A DNA stretch of 64,000 nucleotides, taken from Steromphala cineraria. Lineage: Eukaryota > Mollusca > Gastropoda > Trochida > Trochidae. A model generated the notes under the pieces. It was given only the letters and a program-made list of their open reading frames with translations, was not told where the DNA came from and made no database searches. Made by a program: the position numbers and the translations under genes. Of this stretch, positions 40,154 through 51,576 are shown in pieces (the first letter of the stretch is position 1; every line of letters begins with the position of its first letter). The DNA lies in the NCBI GenBank assembly GCA_916613615.1, contig OU744725.1:65728575-65792574 (forward strand), read 5' to 3'.

Positions 40154-41000
40154 GATGTAGCTCGTGTTGTCCCACTGTCAAACAGTTAGTTCGATGTGTT
40201 GTAGATAAACCCGGTAATGTCGTGACACTCTTAGTTAACGAGTAATGATTAACCTTCAAGGAAAGCTAACGTGACACTTTGAAGTTATCTTCATTCTTAG
40301 CTGTTGATTTACGTCATAGTTGGAATCAAATACCAATATATCCAATATCTATATCACTAGACAGGGCCATGTCAAATATTCAAAAGTCAATAACTTGGTG
40401 AAAAAAAGTTCATGTACTTTCTTCGCCTTTCTTCTTCAAACACCGGCTAAGTGTTTATAACGATGTCCATATACTCAAACAATATTGCAACATTGTCATT
40501 GGGTATCAACATATACAGAGTCAAAATCGTATGCACACGTTCTTGTATGATTATAATCAAATATCCACAATTATTTTGTAAGCGGTCGCCAAGTGAATTG
40601 GTTATATGTAAGGCGTATTCTAGATCCCTTCGATACCATACACCGACAACCATAATCAATAGCTTTGTAAACAGCGAAGGTATTTCTATTTATAAGGCTA
40701 CCCATACATATATTAGGGCTCCTGTTGAAGTAAATAGAGGGCTAAGGGATCTCTCGCTGCTCACACTATCTCCGTCATGTTGTTCAATAGCTTTATTTAC
40801 ACAGTCTACAGCTGAATGTGGCTCTGTCTCTTTCAGTTCCTTCTTTACTTGTGTTTATCTTAAATCAGGGCAAACTTTTTTAAAGTCAAGTAAAATATCA
40901 TAAAAGTTCATTTTCACCATATTTACTTTGTTTAAAAATTTCAATAGAATTAAAATCAATACACTTATGTTTAAATACAAAATTTGGCAATATATCTCCA
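40154..41000. other. Upstream region of the anoctamin gene
   Basis: Presumed 5' UTR and promoter. No TATA box or other distinct motif could be assigned. A 150-codon plus-strand frame here (40451-40903) shows no family features and is probably chance. Confidence 0.4.
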
Positions 41001-41014
41001 GAGTACTTGTACAT

Positions 41015-41335
41015 AAGTTTACGTTAAGTCATTCGGTCAGTTACACGAACACATGTTTGTAAATCAAGTTTACGTTGGTAAGTCACTCGGTCAGTAACAC
41101 GAACACATGTTTGTAAATCAAGTTTACGTAAAGGGACTCATTGAGGTTTTCTCCTAAAATCAAGAACACATGTTTGTAAGTGCAGTTTAATGAATTCACT
41201 CAGTCAGTTTTTCACCTCCAATCACGAACCCATGTTTGTCAGTAACGTTATATTAATGCACTGAGTCACTTTTTTTTCTCCTCCAATCACTAACGCATGG
41301 TTTGAAAGTAGAGTTTAACAAAGGCAGTAGGTCAG
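41015..41335 (+). repeat. Degenerate tandem repeat, about 57-65-bp units
   Basis: Units contain ACGAACACATGTTTGTAAAT followed by CAAGTTTACGT and preceded by CACTCGGTCAGT. Five increasingly degenerate copies are visible. Confidence 0.65.
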
Positions 41336-41790
41336 TTCGCCACTACACTGCTTGTTATGTTCACTTCACAGAATACCTCACTTCACATTGCTTTTGCAGG
41401 ATAGAGAAGAATGATATCCGTTATAAAGAAACACTGAATCATAACTGTGAGTTTGTCGTGTTTGCTACGCCACCAGAGAAGTCAATTCGATCTTTTATAG
41501 TATATATTTCTGTTGCACCGTTTTCGTTGTGCGTGTCGGCTATCATATTCAGAAATTTCACCCTGATAAGAAGTCTGTATATCAATCACTTTGAAAGCCT
41601 ACTTGTCCGTGTTTACTAGACGTTGGGTTAAAGTGGGCAAAGTTGACGCATAGTTTTGATCTTTGAAACTTGGGCGATTATATACATTGGATATAAGATA
41701 TATATTCAACTGCATAGTACTGAGACACGATAAAATAATGATTAATTTGAAAGATGTCATTCAATGTTTACAGTTCAAATTGTGAACAAC

Positions 41791-41862
41791 GAAAGTGAGA
41801 ATCGAATCAGGGACCTCTATGTCATCAAGCAGTGCCTGTATCAGTTGAGCTACTGAGGATCC
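41791..41862 (-). repeat. tRNA-derived SINE head or tRNA relic
   Basis: The minus strand reads GGATCCTCAGTAGCTCAACT... with an A-box-like TAGCTCAACTGA, and 40 nt later a B-box-like TGATTCGATTCTC. The length is tRNA-like (72 nt). The last bases do not pair with GGATCCT, so an intact tRNA is not supported. Confidence 0.5.
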
Positions 41863-42655
41863 ATATCACTTGATGTAAATTTTGTTGTGTCATGTTTGTA
41901 TTTTTAATTTTAGCTATAAGTATATACCAATATTGAAAAAAAATAGTTTTTAATGTCAGGATACAAGTTTTTAGTTCTCAAACCCTTAGCAGCGGGTATT
42001 GTAAGTTGTGTTAAAGTTTATTTTTATCAAGACATGTTTAACCAGCAAATTATATCATTTAGACGTTTATGTAAAATTGTATATAAACAAATTTAGTTTA
42101 AAAATTGTAATAAAATAGCAATCCTAAATGCCACGGCAAAATGTCATGGCCTTTTACCGCCGTGTGAAAATGCCATTGCATTTTTTATTTCAGTAGTTTT
42201 CTGTTAGAGCTTTTTGATTGCATCGTCTTCCCAGAAACTAAAAAGATGAAAAACTTGGATATGTTGCCAGATACTTCAATTTTCTTTCCCGGTCCGCGAA
42301 ACTTTAGAACTGGAAAGAGATAAATGATATTGTAATGTTTGTCTTTGATAGATGATAGATTATTCTAAAACCAAGCCAATCCACCACTTGATTTCAATCT
42401 CATGATGGCTAGGTTGTTTGGGTGCTTCAGCTACCCAAAGAGCTATGCCAGATAGAGCTTTAAATGCTCTTGTAGGTTAACAAAGCTGGACAGGTCAACA
42501 GGTAAAAGCCAGACTAAATTTTAACCGTTCTAAAACCGGCTTTCTATCAGTCACGATGCATTTCTTTCCGTTTTTCCCTCATCCTGTCAATTCTCTTTCT
42601 CTCTGGCTTGTCTACTGTCTTGTATGACAACGACCACACGTTAAAAAGCCAAAAT

Positions 42656-42696
42656 ACTGCTGACAGCTCGTTGAACCCAAACTCACTCACTCATCA
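42656..42696 (-). repeat. End of a GAGTGAGTGAGTTTGGGT-type repeat
   Basis: The minus strand reads TGATGAGTGAGTGAGTTTGG and then GTTCAACGAGCTG. From memory, a repeat beginning with this motif is widespread in molluscan DNA. Only a short degraded end is present. Confidence 0.4.
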
Positions 42697-43159
42697 AACA
42701 GTTACAAATATATGTGCAAGTTATATATATATATATATTTATATTTTCATAATGTAATCGTTTTATATAACAATATCGATTAATGATACGATTGTTAAAC
42801 ACTTCATTCAAAAGATTAATGACATTGGAACTAATGATGAATAAATAAAAAGTATCTAAATGCCTCACACAAATTAATCATTATAATCTTTGCTATCAGA
42901 AACCCACTGAGCTAAAAAATATTAAAACCACCAAACTCTCTTACCCAAACCAGAAATTGTTGCTACGGCCCTGATACATTTCATCTGATAAACTGACTGT
43001 AAAGAGCTAAGTCGCAGTATAAAGATTTACTATATCATCCACTAAATGTACACTGAATAAACTGTTTCTCTCTTTACCTACACATCCCCGCTAATTACGT
43101 CACCATACATTATGGCTGATGAAGTAACTTCACGGAGCAATGTCGCCGAATATACACTA

Positions 43160-43770
43160 GTCATCTCTGGCCACTTTCGGGATTCATAAAAAGCGGCTTG
43201 CAATTTGAATTAGAGTCAACTTTGATTTTTCGAAATCGGACGGCAACCTGCCTAAATACGGCTTTTAAAATACACTGCCTAATTGGTCCCGGCGAACAGA
43301 ATTTGTGGTCACTGAAGCGTGTCCCGATCGAGCATGTCTACTTAGTAGTTTCACTTAAAAGGGGACTGAAATGGTCTATGGCCACTTTCGGGATTCACAA
43401 AAAGCGGCTTGCAATTTGAATTAGAGTCAACTTTGATTTTTCGAAATCGGACGGTAACCTGCCTAAATACGGCTTTTAAAATACACTGCCTAATTAGCCC
43501 CGGCGAACAGAATCTGTGGTCACTGAAGCGTGTCCCGAGCGTGCCCACCTACTATGACGTAGCAGTAGGTGAGTACTTTCACCTCATGTAAATTTTTCAA
43601 CGGGAAATCACACCATTTTAATCGCTCATTTAACATACAAATATTCACAAAAAACACTCAATTCTTGTATATTCCGAAAACTTAGATATCCGACGACTCA
43701 ATAACGATTTATTCAAGCCAATTATAATTGTATTAACATGTAGTATCGTATATTTCAAAACCCTATCAAA
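43160..43770 (-). other. Right arm of the inverted segmental repeat, with internal duplication
   Basis: A 211-bp unit (CCACTTTCGGGATTCA, AAAGCGGCTTGCAATTTG) occurs twice in tandem (from 43170 and 43381). It matches 8945-9180 in reverse complement. Positions 43600-43770 match 6865-6905 and 5230-5340 in reverse, but without the HINE-like elements present there. Confidence 0.75.
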
Positions 43771-43773
43771 TGA

Positions 43774-44300
43774 CTCAATGTGCCTTTTGAGGGTTAGACC
43801 AACAAATTATTTTTATTTTTTGCGGTTTCCATGGAAACATGACTAAAACAGGGACTCTATGACCAAGCCCATTGTCCGGAGCATATCTCCCAAACTATTC
43901 ATGCTAGCTTCACAAAAAATCATATACTTATCAACCATGATCCCTAAATGTGCCTTTTGAGGGTTAGACCAACAAATTGTTCTTATTTTTTTGCGGTTTC
44001 CATGGAAACATGACTAAAACAGGGACTCTATGACCAAGCCCTTTGTCCGGAGCATATCTCCCAAACTATTTATGCTAGCTTCACCAAACTTCATACACTT
44101 ATCAACCATGATCCCTAGATGTGCCTTTTGAGGGTTAGACCAACAAATCATTCTTTCTTTTGTTTCCATGGAAACATGACTAAAACAGTAACTCTATTAC
44201 CAAGTTCTTTGTCTGGAGTATATCTCATATCTTTCAGTGGAAAGCAGACTTACACAATGAGTTACTGTATACAAAGTGGGGAGCGGGGGTCTGTGAGCTT
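43774..44300 (+). repeat. Three-copy 170-bp tandem repeat
   Basis: TGTGCCTTTTGAGGGTTAGA starts near 43780, 43950 and 44121. Each copy contains GGTTTCCATGGAAACATGAC or a close variant. The third copy decays after CTTTGTCTGGAG. It interrupts the segmental repeat. Confidence 0.8.
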
Positions 44301-44329
44301 TGCTCACTTCTTTACTTGTTTACGACGGT

Positions 44330-44480
44330 GACAAATAACAAATCGTTTGTTTTCAGTGAGCGAACCGACTGCTTTCTACAATCGAATACCTACAATGTTA
44401 TTTTTGTGAGTTTATTGCAATATAAAGATATATTGTAAAAGGGGCAGTAGCACGTTTTTTGATAATTTTATATTTTAAAT
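44330..44480 (-). other. Segmental-repeat block plus truncated TTAA MITE
   Basis: 44330-44430 is the reverse complement of about 4640-4760 (e.g. TTTCTACAATCGAATACCTA). It is followed at 44440 by AGGGGCAGTAGCACGTTTTT, a MITE end cut off after about 40 bp. The left arm has an unoccupied TTAA at the equivalent position (about 4638). Confidence 0.65.
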
Positions 44481-44519
44481 TTGGGACTAACCGTACGAGA
44501 CTAGACTTGTACTGAACAG

Positions 44520-45009
44520 CATTGTTGGCAAAATGGCTTAAAAAGTTGGCAGAAGGAAATATTGATTTTACATCAGAAAATATTATTTTGGGTTTCAAAG
44601 GAATGAATAACAATCCCGTGAACATTATCTGTTTAATAGGGAAGCAAAATATCTACACTATGAGTAACTTTGAATGTATTCAAAAGCTTCAAGCTTGTAA
44701 AATAGTTGCCTTCACAAACAACACCCCGCCAAAATTCTGTGCCTTTTGGTCATCTCTTCATAGATTGTTTTTAGATTTAATGTCCAGGTTATAGTTGTAA
44801 ACTTTTACATTCTTAGAATTGATGTTACAAAAACCTTGCATGGTACTATCAATATTTTCACCTGCAGAATTATGTGAACAGAACATGTGAAGATATGTAA
44901 CTTAAAGAGATAAATGTACAACCGGTATTTATAAGTACTTTTGTAACATACAAATACAATGTAACAGATGATGGGAAATAAAAAATAAAAAATAAAAAAA
45001 ATAAAAATT
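44520..45009 (+). pseudogene. LINE 3' end with A-rich tail
   Basis: An open frame of about 90 codons (ENIILGFKGM...NIICLIGKQNIYTMS...) resembles the extreme C-terminus of LINE ORF2 proteins. It is followed by a short untranslated region and a tail of AAATAAAAAATAAAAAATAA type. 5'-truncated copy. The tail defines the insertion strand. Confidence 0.6.
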
Positions 45010-45191
45010 ACACGACACGTTGAAGCGTAGGCGTATGAAACGATGTCCCATGTAAAGCGAAAGCTGAGTGACGGCCATTTTTGTGTCAACACCTTTTATT
45101 ATCTATAACATAGTTCAAACTAGTTCTTTATTTTGACTTTAACTCTCTACTGTTGTTGATTATGTTTTCAAATACATTTCAGCAACTCATT

Positions 45192-45427
45192 AAAAATAGA
45201 GCCATGGGCTCTGTAGCTCATCAGGCTTACATTTGATTTCACTATAGGGTGTGGCCAATGTGGTGCCCCCTTAGTAGGGGCCATGGGGCCACCAAAGCTG
45301 GTTCTGGAGAAGAAGACGAACATAGGCTTTAAGGGCGTGGCCCCTGTGGCCATTTATTGGTGTCACAGGGTCACAAAAGTTACAAATTAGAATCCCACAT
45401 CCCTTTCAGGCCTGATGAGCTAAAAAT
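45192..45427 (+). mobile_element. HINE/pearl-like element, copy F (short)
   Basis: Left end AAAATAGAGCCATGGGCTCT with GTAGCTCATCAGGC. One degenerate core (GTGGCCCCTGTGGCC...GGTCACAAAAG). Right end CTTTCAGGCCTGATGAGCTA AAAA. The GGAC tract is missing. Confidence 0.7.
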
Positions 45428-46421
45428 TAAAATGTCCCTTTTGTTTGAATGTAATGCATTTACATTACATTTACAGTTATAGGATAATATAATAGAAGAT
45501 TATCTTTAATGCTTGATACGTGCTACAGACCCTCTAATATCGGTGACGACTTGCCTGCTGCAAATAAGCTGTTGTGATTGTCAAATATATAAACAGTGAT
45601 ATGTAGGTCATTGGCAGGGTCGATGTTATCACACACGTATATCCAACATGTCCTTATAAATATGACTACACAGCTGGTGTTCATGGTCATGTTTTATATA
45701 TATCTTGATTTTATTACGAGATTAATGCTCATATAATTGGGTAAATGATTGATTTAACTATTTTTATGCATGCAGATATAGCTTTGTGGTCTGTTTTGGG
45801 GAATATTTCTAAGCAACGTGTAGTATAGACGAATCATTAGTATCTTGTTTCAATAAAGAATACTGAGGCCATTGTGTGTTCATTGTTTGTGTGTGGGCAC
45901 ATGGATTTCATTTCATCACACAAATGTATTTATATGATAATGACGTCGATAATGATATCAATAATGACGTTTTATGACGTCAGAAGAATGCTGGTTTTGC
46001 AATGCACGTAAGTGAATTAGATATCTTTAAAAAATTCTATACAGCTTCATTTGGCTGGCAACGAAAAACGACAAAGTCTCAAATGGTTGGGAGCGAAAGA
46101 CGCATTGTTTTATCACAACCAATTATCACCAGAGAATAAGCAGGTTGATGAAACCAAACAATATATTTTTACTGTGTGTAATTCTTATCACAGTGTCTTT
46201 TTTTTTACTTTTATACGAGGCAAAATACCGTAAATGATAAAATGAATTCAAAGATCGCGGCATGTGTGACTCTGACAACTCACGGAGTTTGTTTTTGAAG
46301 ATCTTCTTTAGCATGAATTAAAACTCCAGTCGCGGATTTGGCTTATTTAACCCTTGCTGTCGACCCTTGACTTTTCTTGTTTGCTAACAAAACCCACACC
46401 GGCGAATATTTGTTACCTTAA

Positions 46422-46612
46422 AGGGACATTAGCACATTTTTAGGGGGAATATAAGGTGATGTCAGGAAAATGAAAGTAAATGGTTCCAAGTTAAAGACAA
46501 TGTATCTAAACCAAATGAAGCAGTAATAAATCAAAAATATAATGTAAAGTTCAGCCATGCGATTCATTTTTCTTACATAAAATGAATTGAAGGTGTTCAC
46601 ATAAAAATGGCC
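46422..46612 (-). mobile_element. TTAA MITE, truncated copy
   Basis: TTAA at 46418-46421, then AGGGACATTAGCACATTTTT and the family interior up to GGTGTTCACATAAAAATGG. The other half is missing. Confidence 0.65.
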
Positions 46613-49119
46613 CCAAATTTGATGAATTTAAGTAATCATTTTTTTAAGTAATATAGTTTCGCACATTATCACACGACAAAATCAATTTAGTGTAATACCA
46701 CAATGCAAGTATGACGTCTCAGTATGTGTTGTTTTGACTTCACAATGGCTGCCGAAACGCGGAAGTGATAGTTTCAGCAAACCCCGGCAAGTATAGTGAA
46801 CACAATACTGAGTTTCCTGCTATGTTATACTATTTGTATTAGACTCGTGAATATTCGCGGGTATCAAATTCACTCGTATTATACAAAATCATATTATACT
46901 CGTTTGATAAAAATAGTATTATAGGTACTCGTTTAGTATCCTCTACGTAAAACGTTCTGATGTTGGCATGTAATATATGCTCATTTAAGAATAAGTATCC
47001 ATGAATTATTACATTTCTCACAGTGGGTATCAACAATGATTGATAACCATGTGTACTGTGTACTACGCAGTTCAAACACGCAGCTGTCACCAGTTTAATA
47101 TGTCCACTTTGCCTGACACAGCATTTCCTCGTTCAGTGAATCGATACGGATATCTACAATGTTCATTTTTTTCATCGATTTTCTGTCTAAGAAGCAGTTT
47201 GTCCTAGGATAAGGAAAGTTATAACTGGCATACTCTGTATATGAGATTATATCTTTGTAAAAATCATAATTAATTAGTGTTGATTTTGAGAGAAAATTAA
47301 ACAAAACTTAAGTAAGTTTGAACAAATCCTTAAATATGATGAAAGCCCAAACAAGTCTATAAGAAAACTTGAGAACTCCCCTGTTTTATTTGATTCGTCT
47401 TTTGGAAAATATTAGATTTATAGATAATTCCATTAAGTGTCTAAGTGCATATTAAAGTGTGTATCTAGCCTGAATTATCCTTCGATCGCGACTCTTGTCG
47501 TTTATTTCCCAACTTGTTCTTCCTGAAGTTAAGGTGAAAGTGTGTCGCTGAAATAACTTACATTGTATTGCTGAGTACATTACCATAACTAGCGTTATTA
47601 GAAATGAAAATGGTTGTCTTTTAATTAATGAATAATTGAAACTGTTGATATAAACACTCATGGCGTCATTGTTGTGTTTGGTGTCCAAGTCGGAAACCTC
47701 TGCACTCCAGAAATCCCTAAATATTCATCATGACATTGTTTTTTACCAGTCAACATAAACGCAGATACAAACATGATAATGAAAACTTACCAAGATAGAA
47801 CACAACAAATGGTTGTAGGAAACACCCTCATGAAATTGGTTAATCATAATAATTATCTTATCAATTGTTGGTGAAGGTAACGTATCAAAGAATACAAGTA
47901 AATTTTATGTGCGCTTCTAACACTTATAGTAAAACAGACAAAATGTAAATTGGAAACTTTAAATTTTAGGTAAACGCTGTAGGTTCCTCGGGCATCCACG
48001 AGCTAATCTCTTCTAATTTCGGAAACTCTTGAACTTCCCTTTTTGACGAATGAGGAGGCTTATGGATAGTTCTTCCCTTTATCAATTCACGATCTAATAA
48101 TCTCTATAGAAATAAGAAGCTGTCCAACTATTTCCCAATTCAAACTTAACCTTCAAAAGGTATAATTAGTAGCATCAGAGCATTTTGTAATTAGAATAGA
48201 GTTTAAGTAAATTAACACACGAAAGTTATATACAATTATATTTTATATTTTATTATACGCTAAGTCAGCATCCTAGGCTCCATTCTGCAAACCCATGTGA
48301 AAGTGAGATTTCATTATATTTTTGATGGTCAATTGTTTAAGGTTCAGCGTCTTTAGTACATATTTTTATACGTACATGGAATGAAATGAAGTTGAAATCA
48401 GGGAGGACATAAAATCAATAAAGGGAGAAACCTGATTGGGCACATTAAAAGATTGTCACCATTTTGGCTACCAAATCATTGCAAAGTCCACCTTTTACAT
48501 GCGAGAAGTATTTTTCAATGGCTGAAATCTCAAAATGGCTTTTTGTGAACCAGAGAACTTAACGCATGGGAACAGAGGTTAGATCTGCACATGGGGAGAG
48601 AATAGAGGCAGATATTTAAATGTAGACATTTAAAGGTTTTTTTATTATGTTGATGACAAGTATCGCTCATATCAGCAGTTTTTACATTAATGTGGGGTGC
48701 TGTTAAACAGTAGCAAGGTTATAGGATTTCGTGTGGTTTTATGGCAATTTATCAAAATTGACATTACTGTTTGGTTAATTACGACGTGTCAACAGAAAAG
48801 TAAAGGTTTTGACTTTGTATTATATAGTAGGTAGTAATAGTTATAGGATTTATAAATGTTTGTTTAATGAAATGTAAAGACCGTTTTACCGCGGAAATTT
48901 ACCATAATGTTTGTAGCTAAATGAATATACATGTATCAAGGCATGAAATATTTGATCCCTCGGTAGTTTGATCAATAACAGATTAGAATTTGTCTTCAAC
49001 GTGTCTTGATTGAAATTTTATAAATATCAAATGAGATCGATACATCGATTCGATTATTATCACCCTCATCTCTTCCCATTGATTCATTAAATGTTGATCC
49101 TTTCTCTGTTTGAATTAGA

Positions 49120-49375
49120 CCAAATCCGACCAAAACTCCCACCACAATCCATTTGAATTTTCTTGGCAAATGACAACGCTTCTTGCATCTGGTGGTTCAT
49201 ATCATAATGCCTTTGTCAAGGTTTCAGCAGCTAAAATGGTGATTTTAGAACAGCGTCGCTGATTGCACAACTAACTTTGATTGCCTCCCATTCTAGACCA
49301 CAAACTCGGCTTATTAGAACAGAGGCTCGATCAACATTTCATGAATGTGATCTGCTTCTGTGGGGAGAGAATGGG
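49120..49375. mobile_element. Partial copy of the 35459-35777 MITE family
   Basis: Shares GAACAGCGTCGCTGATTGCA, CAACTAACTTTGATTGCCTC and the end CTGTGGGGAGAGAATG. A related terminal fragment (ACATGGGGAGAGAATAGAGG) lies at about 48580-48610. Confidence 0.6.
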
Positions 49376-49943
49376 AACTCGTCTGTGCAGGGAGTATTGC
49401 TAGTTGGTATTCAAAATAAAATTAGCTATGTGCACTAAGGTAACTTTATCACTGCATATCAAACAAATATATTTCTCACTGCTCTCAATACCAATATAAA
49501 TTTCGTATCGTTAAACACGTTTTTCATATCTTTATTGACACTAAATACTGCAAAATCCCTATGAAGAAAAAAGTTGATTTTAACAGAAAAAACGTCTCGT
49601 CAAAGATTTGGACGTCAGAATCTTGATGAAAATGTATGCTATATACAGGGCCTGTTTGTTAGTGGCAAGTTCTTTTTTACAATAATTTTACCAAACAAAT
49701 AATGTTTTTTCTGCAACAGCCCGATCAGCCTTTTAGTTTCACACGTAATTTTATTAGCCAAAACGATATATTCATATCACCCGTATCAAAGAGATTACAT
49801 TATCAATTGACAGTTTTGTAAATATTGAATGTACATGCAAACAATGGCTTGCCTTCATTTCATGCCAAATGGAAAACCTTTATCAATAGTCAGGTTCACT
49901 ATGTATTTTCGTTCAAAAATATGTGTGGAGATTAGCAAAACTA

Positions 49944-50185
49944 CACATTTTTGGAAAGATGAAAGCACAGAGAATCCAAAAACCAATGTTGGTATTTGCG
50001 CAAACACCATTATGGCGGCCATAAAACATAAAGTTTCGGCTTCTTGTCAACTTAGAAACTAAAAATTTGTCTCTTATGGCGGCCATTTTGAAAATCCAAA
50101 ATGGCCGCCATAGTGGGGTCTGCGCAAAAGCCAACATTGTTTTGTTGATTCTCTATGCTTTCATCTTTCCAAAAATGTATAGTAT
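49944..50185. mobile_element. Palindromic MITE
   Basis: The left arm (ACATTTTTGGAAAGATGAAA GCACAGAGAATCC) pairs with the right arm ending CTTTCATCTTTCCAAAAATG. Inner arms carry ATGGCGGCCAT in both directions. It abuts the LINE fragment that follows. Confidence 0.75.
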
Positions 50186-50189
50186 AGAT

Positions 50190-51116
50190 TATTAAGATTC
50201 CAGAAGCACAGGCTGGCTTTAGACGTGGTTATAGTACTATTGACAATAAATTTACTTTGCAGTGTTTGATTCAGAAATATCTTTCGAAAAAGGGAGGAAG
50301 ATTTTATTGTATTTTCGTAGATTTTCCAAAAGCCTTTGATTCCATTAACAGAAAACTTCTTTGGTACTCTATAATGAGGAGTGGTGTTCATTGTCGAATA
50401 TTAGTACTTCTTAAAGATATCTATTCTAAAATTCAGTGTGCAGTTAAGATATTTAATACGTCAGTTTCAGATTTCTTTGATTCATTAAGTGGTGTGCGCC
50501 AAGGTTGTATCATGAGTCCTTTGTTGTTTTCAATGTATGATCGAATCTTCGACTCTTCGTGGTATAACAGTTGGTCCGGAATTTATGGAAATTTTGTTAT
50601 TATTGTATGCGGATGATCGGTGTTTATTTGACGATACTGTCATTGGTTTGCAGCGAAAAATAGATATTCTCGATAGTTTTTGTAAAACTTGGGGTCTTCA
50701 TGTAAATTTGGATAAAACAGAAGTTATGGTTTTCAGAAACGGCGGTATTAAAATCAGTTTTTGATACAGAATATTATATTATGACTATTAGACGACAAGG
50801 TTTAGATAAATATGTGTATCTGTAAGAATTGTAATTATAATGCAGTTGAAGATGTTGTACTTTTTTTGTTTATCTGCCCTAAGTATGATTTGATAAGAAG
50901 TAAATATATACCACGAAAATATTTTGTAAACCCTACTTTTTATTCCTATAAAGTGCTTGTATCAAGTAAAAATCATGATATTATCTTAAATGTAGCAAAA
51001 TATGTGAAACACTGCCTGTCAATGCCATAACGTAATATATGTCACTTGTAAACTATTTATGTGTATAAAATGATGTACATGGGCCGATGGCCTAAACACC
51101 GAAAATAAACTATACT
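50190..51116 (+). pseudogene. Internally deleted LINE (RT plus C-terminus)
   Basis: Conceptual reading: PEAQAGFRRGYSTIDN, FVDFPKAFDSINRKLLW (motif A), SGVRQGCIMSPLLFSMY (motif B), then a frameshift, LLLLYADDRCLF (motif C) and GLHVNLDKTEVMVF. The sequence then jumps near 50765 to a C-terminal zinc-knuckle region (CICKNCNYN...FICPKY...). It is therefore frameshifted and lacks the thumb/connection part. The clade was not determined. Confidence 0.85.
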
Positions 51117-51522
51117 ATGTAGCTAATATTTCATGAGCGCTTCATCATGTAATGCTGTAATACTTGACTGCTTTCAAATGTATACCTACTGAATTTGATA
51201 TGAATAAAAATATTTGAAAAAAAACCTTTATATCTTAGATCTCTCGGTGTTAAGTATACTGGACAAAATGAGTTCGGGATATTGTACTTTTGAATATATG
51301 AATAATTTAATGATTTTATATATTTTACTGGGTGGTCAATGAAGATTGTAAGTATTAATACTCACAATTTCAAAATTTCTAATATCCGTTATGATGTTTG
51401 TCCAGTTCATCAATGTCTTTTAACTTAAGTGTTGGTGCTATGCTACCCTAATGAAACAAAACATTTACTTTCTGGGGGAATCTTATTTTCATGGTCAATT
51501 GAGTTTCGGGATATACAAATCT

Positions 51523-51528
51523 TTTATT
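51523..51528 (-). promoter_or_regulatory. Poly(A) signal of the first Kazal gene
   Basis: AATAAA on the minus strand, 49 nt after the stop codon of the gene ending at 51577. Confidence 0.55.
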
Positions 51529-51576
51529 TCGATCTGAAATTAATACAACAGAATGATTGTCGTTATTTGTTTTAGG

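Larger units (their letters stand above)
45430..49940. other. AT-rich intergenic region without a recognised gene
   Basis: Only chance-length frames. It contains a right-truncated TTAA MITE (46422-46612, starting AGGGACATTAGCAC after TTAA) and a partial MITE of the 35459 family (49120-49375). Palindromic ATGACGTC motifs stand near 45940-45980. Confidence 0.5.

Noticed and set aside
40451..40903. 150-codon plus-strand frame upstream of the anoctamin gene
   Set aside because: No motif, no splice context, and composition typical of AT-rich chance frames with repeat ends.
41302..41619. 105-codon plus-strand frame
   Set aside because: It starts inside a degenerate tandem repeat, and no domain or membrane pattern was recognised.
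41791..41862. Functional tRNA gene
   Set aside because: A- and B-box-like motifs are present, but the acceptor ends do not pair, so it is listed only as a SINE head or relic.
50537..50764. Active reverse transcriptase
   Set aside because: YADD is intact, but the frame is shifted relative to motifs A and B and the thumb region is deleted.
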